Assembly (NCBI GenBank): GCA_046537875.1
Contig: JBKHJZ010000068.1
Coordinates: 1-15,443, forward strand
Direction of reading: 5' to 3'
Length of the DNA stretch: 15,443 bases
DNA from: JBKHJZ01 sp046537875
GTDB lineage: Bacteria; Actinomycetota; Acidimicrobiia; Acidimicrobiales; VFJN01
The notes beneath the pieces are model-generated. The model was not told the DNA's origin, did no database searches, and was given only the letters and a program-made list of their open reading frames with translations. A program made the position numbers and the translations under genes. Positions 13,685 to 15,443 of this stretch are shown here, one piece after another (positions within the stretch are counted from its first letter, which is position 1; every line of letters begins with the position of its first letter).

Positions 13685-13751
13685 GCACCGTGTCGCCGGG
13701 TCTGCCCGCTCACCGGGGCTCCTTCGCGAGGTCATGGGTTCCGCCCCTCGC

Positions 13752-13797
13752 AGCCCGAGGCTCCGGGTTCCGGATCCGGAACCCATGTCCTCGGGCT
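13752..13797. repeat. long extragenic hairpin/palindrome
   Basis: A perfect 20-bp palindrome lies at 13765-13784, with arms GGGTTCCGGA and TCCGGAACCC. It is enclosed by a second 9-bp inverted pair, AGCCCGAGG (13752-13760) and CCTCGGGCT (13789-13797), separated from the core by a 4x4 mismatch. Further GGTTCC/GGAACC copies lie at 13737-13742 and 13813-13818. It lies between the YjbR-family stop and the amidase promoter, both on the minus strand. It may be a strong terminator, a cruciform, a protein site or a dispersed palindromic repeat. No T-tract is present. Confidence 0.6.
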
Positions 13798-13842
13798 CCT
13801 GCCTGCGGAACCGGTTGCCTCGAGGACCGGCCCCCGCACCGG

Positions 13843-14184
13843 TCAGTCGCCGAGGTGCGCGGCGGCCACCCGCTTGGGGACCACCATGCGCCAGGCGTCG
13901 AGCACCAGCTCGCGCATCTCGTCGCGATCGATCGCCGCCAGCCGCACGACGACCCAGTTGTACCGCAGGTCCGAGCGCCGGGGCATCAGGAACGTGTCGG
14001 GCTCCGACTCGACGAGGGCCTCGCGCTCCTCCTTGGGGAAGGCGAACCCCATCAGGCGCTCGTCGCGGGAGAAGGCCAGGTACACGATGCGTCCGACCCG
14101 GAACTTCACGTGGTCCCGGACCAGTGCCTCCTCGGTGCGGGGCAGGCTGAGCGCCAGCTCGCGGACGTCCTCGATGTCGACCAT
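13843..14184 (-). CDS. MmcQ/YjbR-family protein
   Basis: 113 residues, the full length of this small family. The fold (CyaY-like, called DNA-binding in databases) is recognised from the N-terminal helix DVRELALSLPRTEEALVRDH, the strands VKFRVGRIVYLAFSRDERLMGFAFP, and the C-terminal RYNWVVVRLAAIDRDEMRELVLDAW followed by VVPKRVAA. No catalytic residues are evident and the cellular role is not established. It diverges from the ArsR gene, sharing a 113-bp intergenic region, so the ArsR half-sites there could influence it as well. The ATG is preceded by GGTGGCGG, a modest ribosome site. Confidence 0.88.
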   Translation of the reverse strand: MVDIEDVRELALSLPRTEEALVRDHVKFRVGRIVYLAFSRDERLMGFAFPKEEREALVESEPDTFLMPRRSDLRYNWVVVRLAAIDRDEMRELVLDAWRMVVPKRVAAAHLGD

Positions 14185-14236
14185 CGGCCGCCACCGTACG
14201 ACGGGCCGTCCCGGCCGGCGAGGCCACCAGAGGGTT

Positions 14237-14291
14237 CCGTAGATGCCTGACCGTAGATGCCTTGACAGGCATATAACCAATGAGGCATGCT
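14237..14291 (+). promoter_or_regulatory. arsR promoter with four ATGCCT/AGGCAT half-sites
   Basis: TTGACA (14262-14267) and CATGCT (14286-14291) are 18 bp apart, and the GTG of arsR begins 6 nt after the second box, so the message is probably leaderless. Half-sites ATGCCT lie at 14243-14248 and 14257-14262; inverted AGGCAT copies lie at 14267-14272 and 14283-14288. The middle pair forms ATGCCT-TGAC-AGGCAT across the -35. CCGTAGATGCCT is directly repeated at 14237-14248 and 14251-14262. ArsR autorepression is inferred. Confidence 0.6.
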
Positions 14292-14297
14292 CGCGAC

Positions 14298-14597
14298 GTG
14301 AGCTTCGCCGCCGTCGCCGAGCCGACCCGCCGGGAGATCCTCGACCTGCTGCGCGACGGCGAGCGTCCCGTCGGCGAGCTCGTCGACCGGCTCGGCATGA
14401 GCCAGCCGGCCGTGTCGAAGCACCTGCGGGTGCTGCGCCGGAGCGGGCTGGTCGAGGTGAGGCCCGACGCCCAGCGGCGCCTCTACCGGCTGCGCCCGGA
14501 ACCCCTCGCCGACATCGACGCGTGGCTGGCGCCCTACCGGCAGATGTGGACCCGGTCGCTCGACCGGCTCGACCAGCACCTGGAGGAGAACCCATGA
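14298..14597 (+). CDS. ArsR-family winged-helix regulator
   Basis: 99 residues. The GTG at 14298 is chosen because it gives the normal family start (SFAAVAEPTRREILDLL) and lies at the predicted transcription start; an ATG at 14280 would place the -10 box inside the coding region. The winged HTH spans about 7-65, with RPVGELVDRLGMSQPAVSKH leading into the recognition helix and RRLYRLRPEPL as the wing/dimer strand. No metal-binding cysteines are present, so it is not a classical metal sensor. It belongs to the group found beside SRPBCC/AHSA1 genes, which sit in the same operon. The stop overlaps the next ATG as ATGA. It probably represses its own operon through the half-sites upstream. Confidence 0.93.
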   Translation: MSFAAVAEPTRREILDLLRDGERPVGELVDRLGMSQPAVSKHLRVLRRSGLVEVRPDAQRRLYRLRPEPLADIDAWLAPYRQMWTRSLDRLDQHLEENP

Positions 14598-15436
14598 CGC
14601 AAGAGGGCACGCTCGTCACCATCGACGGCCGGCCGGCGCTCCGGTTCGAGCGCCGCTACTCGCACCCGCTGGAGCGCGTGTGGCGCGCCATCAGCGACCC
14701 GGACGAGATGGCGCGCTGGTTCCCGTCGCACGTCGAGGGCGACCGCGCCGTCGGCGCCGACCTCACGTTCAACGACGAGGCGCAGAGGGCGGCAGCCAGC
14801 GAGGCCGGCGAGCCCACCCGCGCCGACGGCCCGGTGTTCCGGGGCGCCGTGGTCACCTGGGACCCGCCGAAGGTGTTCTCCTTCACCTGGGGCGGCGAGC
14901 TGCTGCGGTTCGAGCTGCTGCCCGACCGCGACGGCACGGTGCTGCTCTTCACGCACCTGCTCAGCCACCAGTCGGTGGCGGCGCGCAACGCCGCGGGCTG
15001 GCACGTGTGCCTGGCCGCGCTCGACGAGTTGCTCGGTGCGGCCGGCGGCGACGGCATCGACGACCCGATGGCGGTGTACCACGACTACCTCCGCCGGGTC
15101 GGCCCGGCGCTCGGCGTGCCGTCGCCCGACGGGTCGATGACGTGGGAGCGCGCCACCCATGTCGAGCCCGACCGGGTGCGCGAGGCCACCAGCCGGGCGG
15201 ACGAGATGCAGGCGTGGGGCGCGGGGGAGCGGGAGGCCGATCCGCTGCGCTGGGACATCGAGCCCACCCAGCACGGCAGCGTCTACCGCCTGACCCACGG
15301 TGCCGTCGGCGGCGACGCCGAGCTGGCGGCGACGTGGCACGCGCTGCTCGTCCAGCTCGACATGTACCTCGCGGCCGGGCAGCTCGTGCCGGTGGACCAG
15401 AAGGGCTGGATCGCGGACTACGAGGCGGTCCTGTGA
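14594..15436 (+). CDS. SRPBCC (AHSA1/START-like) protein with partial second domain
   Basis: 280 residues, about twice the size of most single-domain members. GGAGGAG at 14582-14588 precedes the ATG, which overlaps the arsR stop. Residues 15-150 form a full AHSA1-type lipid/ligand-binding domain: FERRYSHPLERVWRAISDPD, EMARWFPSHVEGD, VFRGAVVTWDPPKVFSFTWG and LRFELLPDRDGTVLLFTHLL, ending in the long helix AAGWHVCLAALDELL. Residues 218-261 (LRWDIEPTQHGSVYRLTH, then LAATWHALLVQLDMYLAAG) repeat the C-terminal half of that domain without its first half. Such proteins bind hydrophobic ligands or act as chaperone-like partners; the role is unknown. ArsR-SRPBCC pairs are common in actinobacteria. Confidence 0.9.
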   Translation: MTQEGTLVTIDGRPALRFERRYSHPLERVWRAISDPDEMARWFPSHVEGDRAVGADLTFNDEAQRAAASEAGEPTRADGPVFRGAVVTWDPPKVFSFTWGGELLRFELLPDRDGTVLLFTHLLSHQSVAARNAAGWHVCLAALDELLGAAGGDGIDDPMAVYHDYLRRVGPALGVPSPDGSMTWERATHVEPDRVREATSRADEMQAWGAGEREADPLRWDIEPTQHGSVYRLTHGAVGGDAELAATWHALLVQLDMYLAAGQLVPVDQKGWIADYEAVL

Positions 15437-15443
15437 GCTGACG

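Overview
The window is very GC-rich, with nearly every third codon position G or C, many GTG starts, tightly overlapping start and stop codons, and several genes whose -10-like box lies 6-8 nt before the start codon. This points to a high-GC actinobacterium, plausibly Acidimicrobiia-like; the exact lineage is an inference. No rRNA, tRNA, CRISPR array, insertion sequence or phage gene was seen. I call 19 protein genes; only the first is cut by the window edge.

Left part (1-3585): the 3' end of a PKD-like exported-protein gene, a convergent carboxymuconolactone-decarboxylase-fold gene, a DUF2795 gene followed in the same frame by a PEBP (Raf-kinase-inhibitor-like) gene, and a TetR regulator with a dyad element about 90 bp upstream.

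Centre (3590-9144): a divergent carotenoid cluster. On the minus strand is crtI-crtB (phytoene desaturase, phytoene synthase). On the plus strand are crtYc-crtYd (heterodimeric lycopene cyclase), a CrtQ/CruC-like GT2 glycosyltransferase, a CrtO-type glycosyl-carotenoid acyltransferase and a CrtZ-type hydroxylase. The two arms share a 136-bp control region with a perfect dyad set almost symmetrically between two outward-facing -10-like boxes. From gene content I infer a hydroxylated cyclic carotenoid that is glycosylated and then esterified with a fatty acid. That resembles thermozeaxanthin-type pigments rather than the carboxylic-acid route of staphyloxanthin. The GGPP synthase gene (crtE) is not in the window.

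Next (9195-11320): a two-gene catabolic unit, a PrpF-family 4-oxalomesaconate tautomerase/isomerase and a LigI-type 2-pyrone-4,6-dicarboxylate hydrolase. Their products act on consecutive steps of protocatechuate 4,5-cleavage/gallate degradation. Two copies of TGTCGACA form a likely operator at the promoter, and the start region of the second gene is present in three partial copies.

Right part (11375-15436): a hemolysin III/PAQR membrane protein with a His-rich N terminus, an amidase-signature hydrolase, a strong extragenic hairpin, an MmcQ/YjbR-family protein, and a divergent ArsR regulator-SRPBCC (AHSA1) operon. The ArsR promoter carries four ATGCCT/AGGCAT half-sites, which suggests autoregulation.
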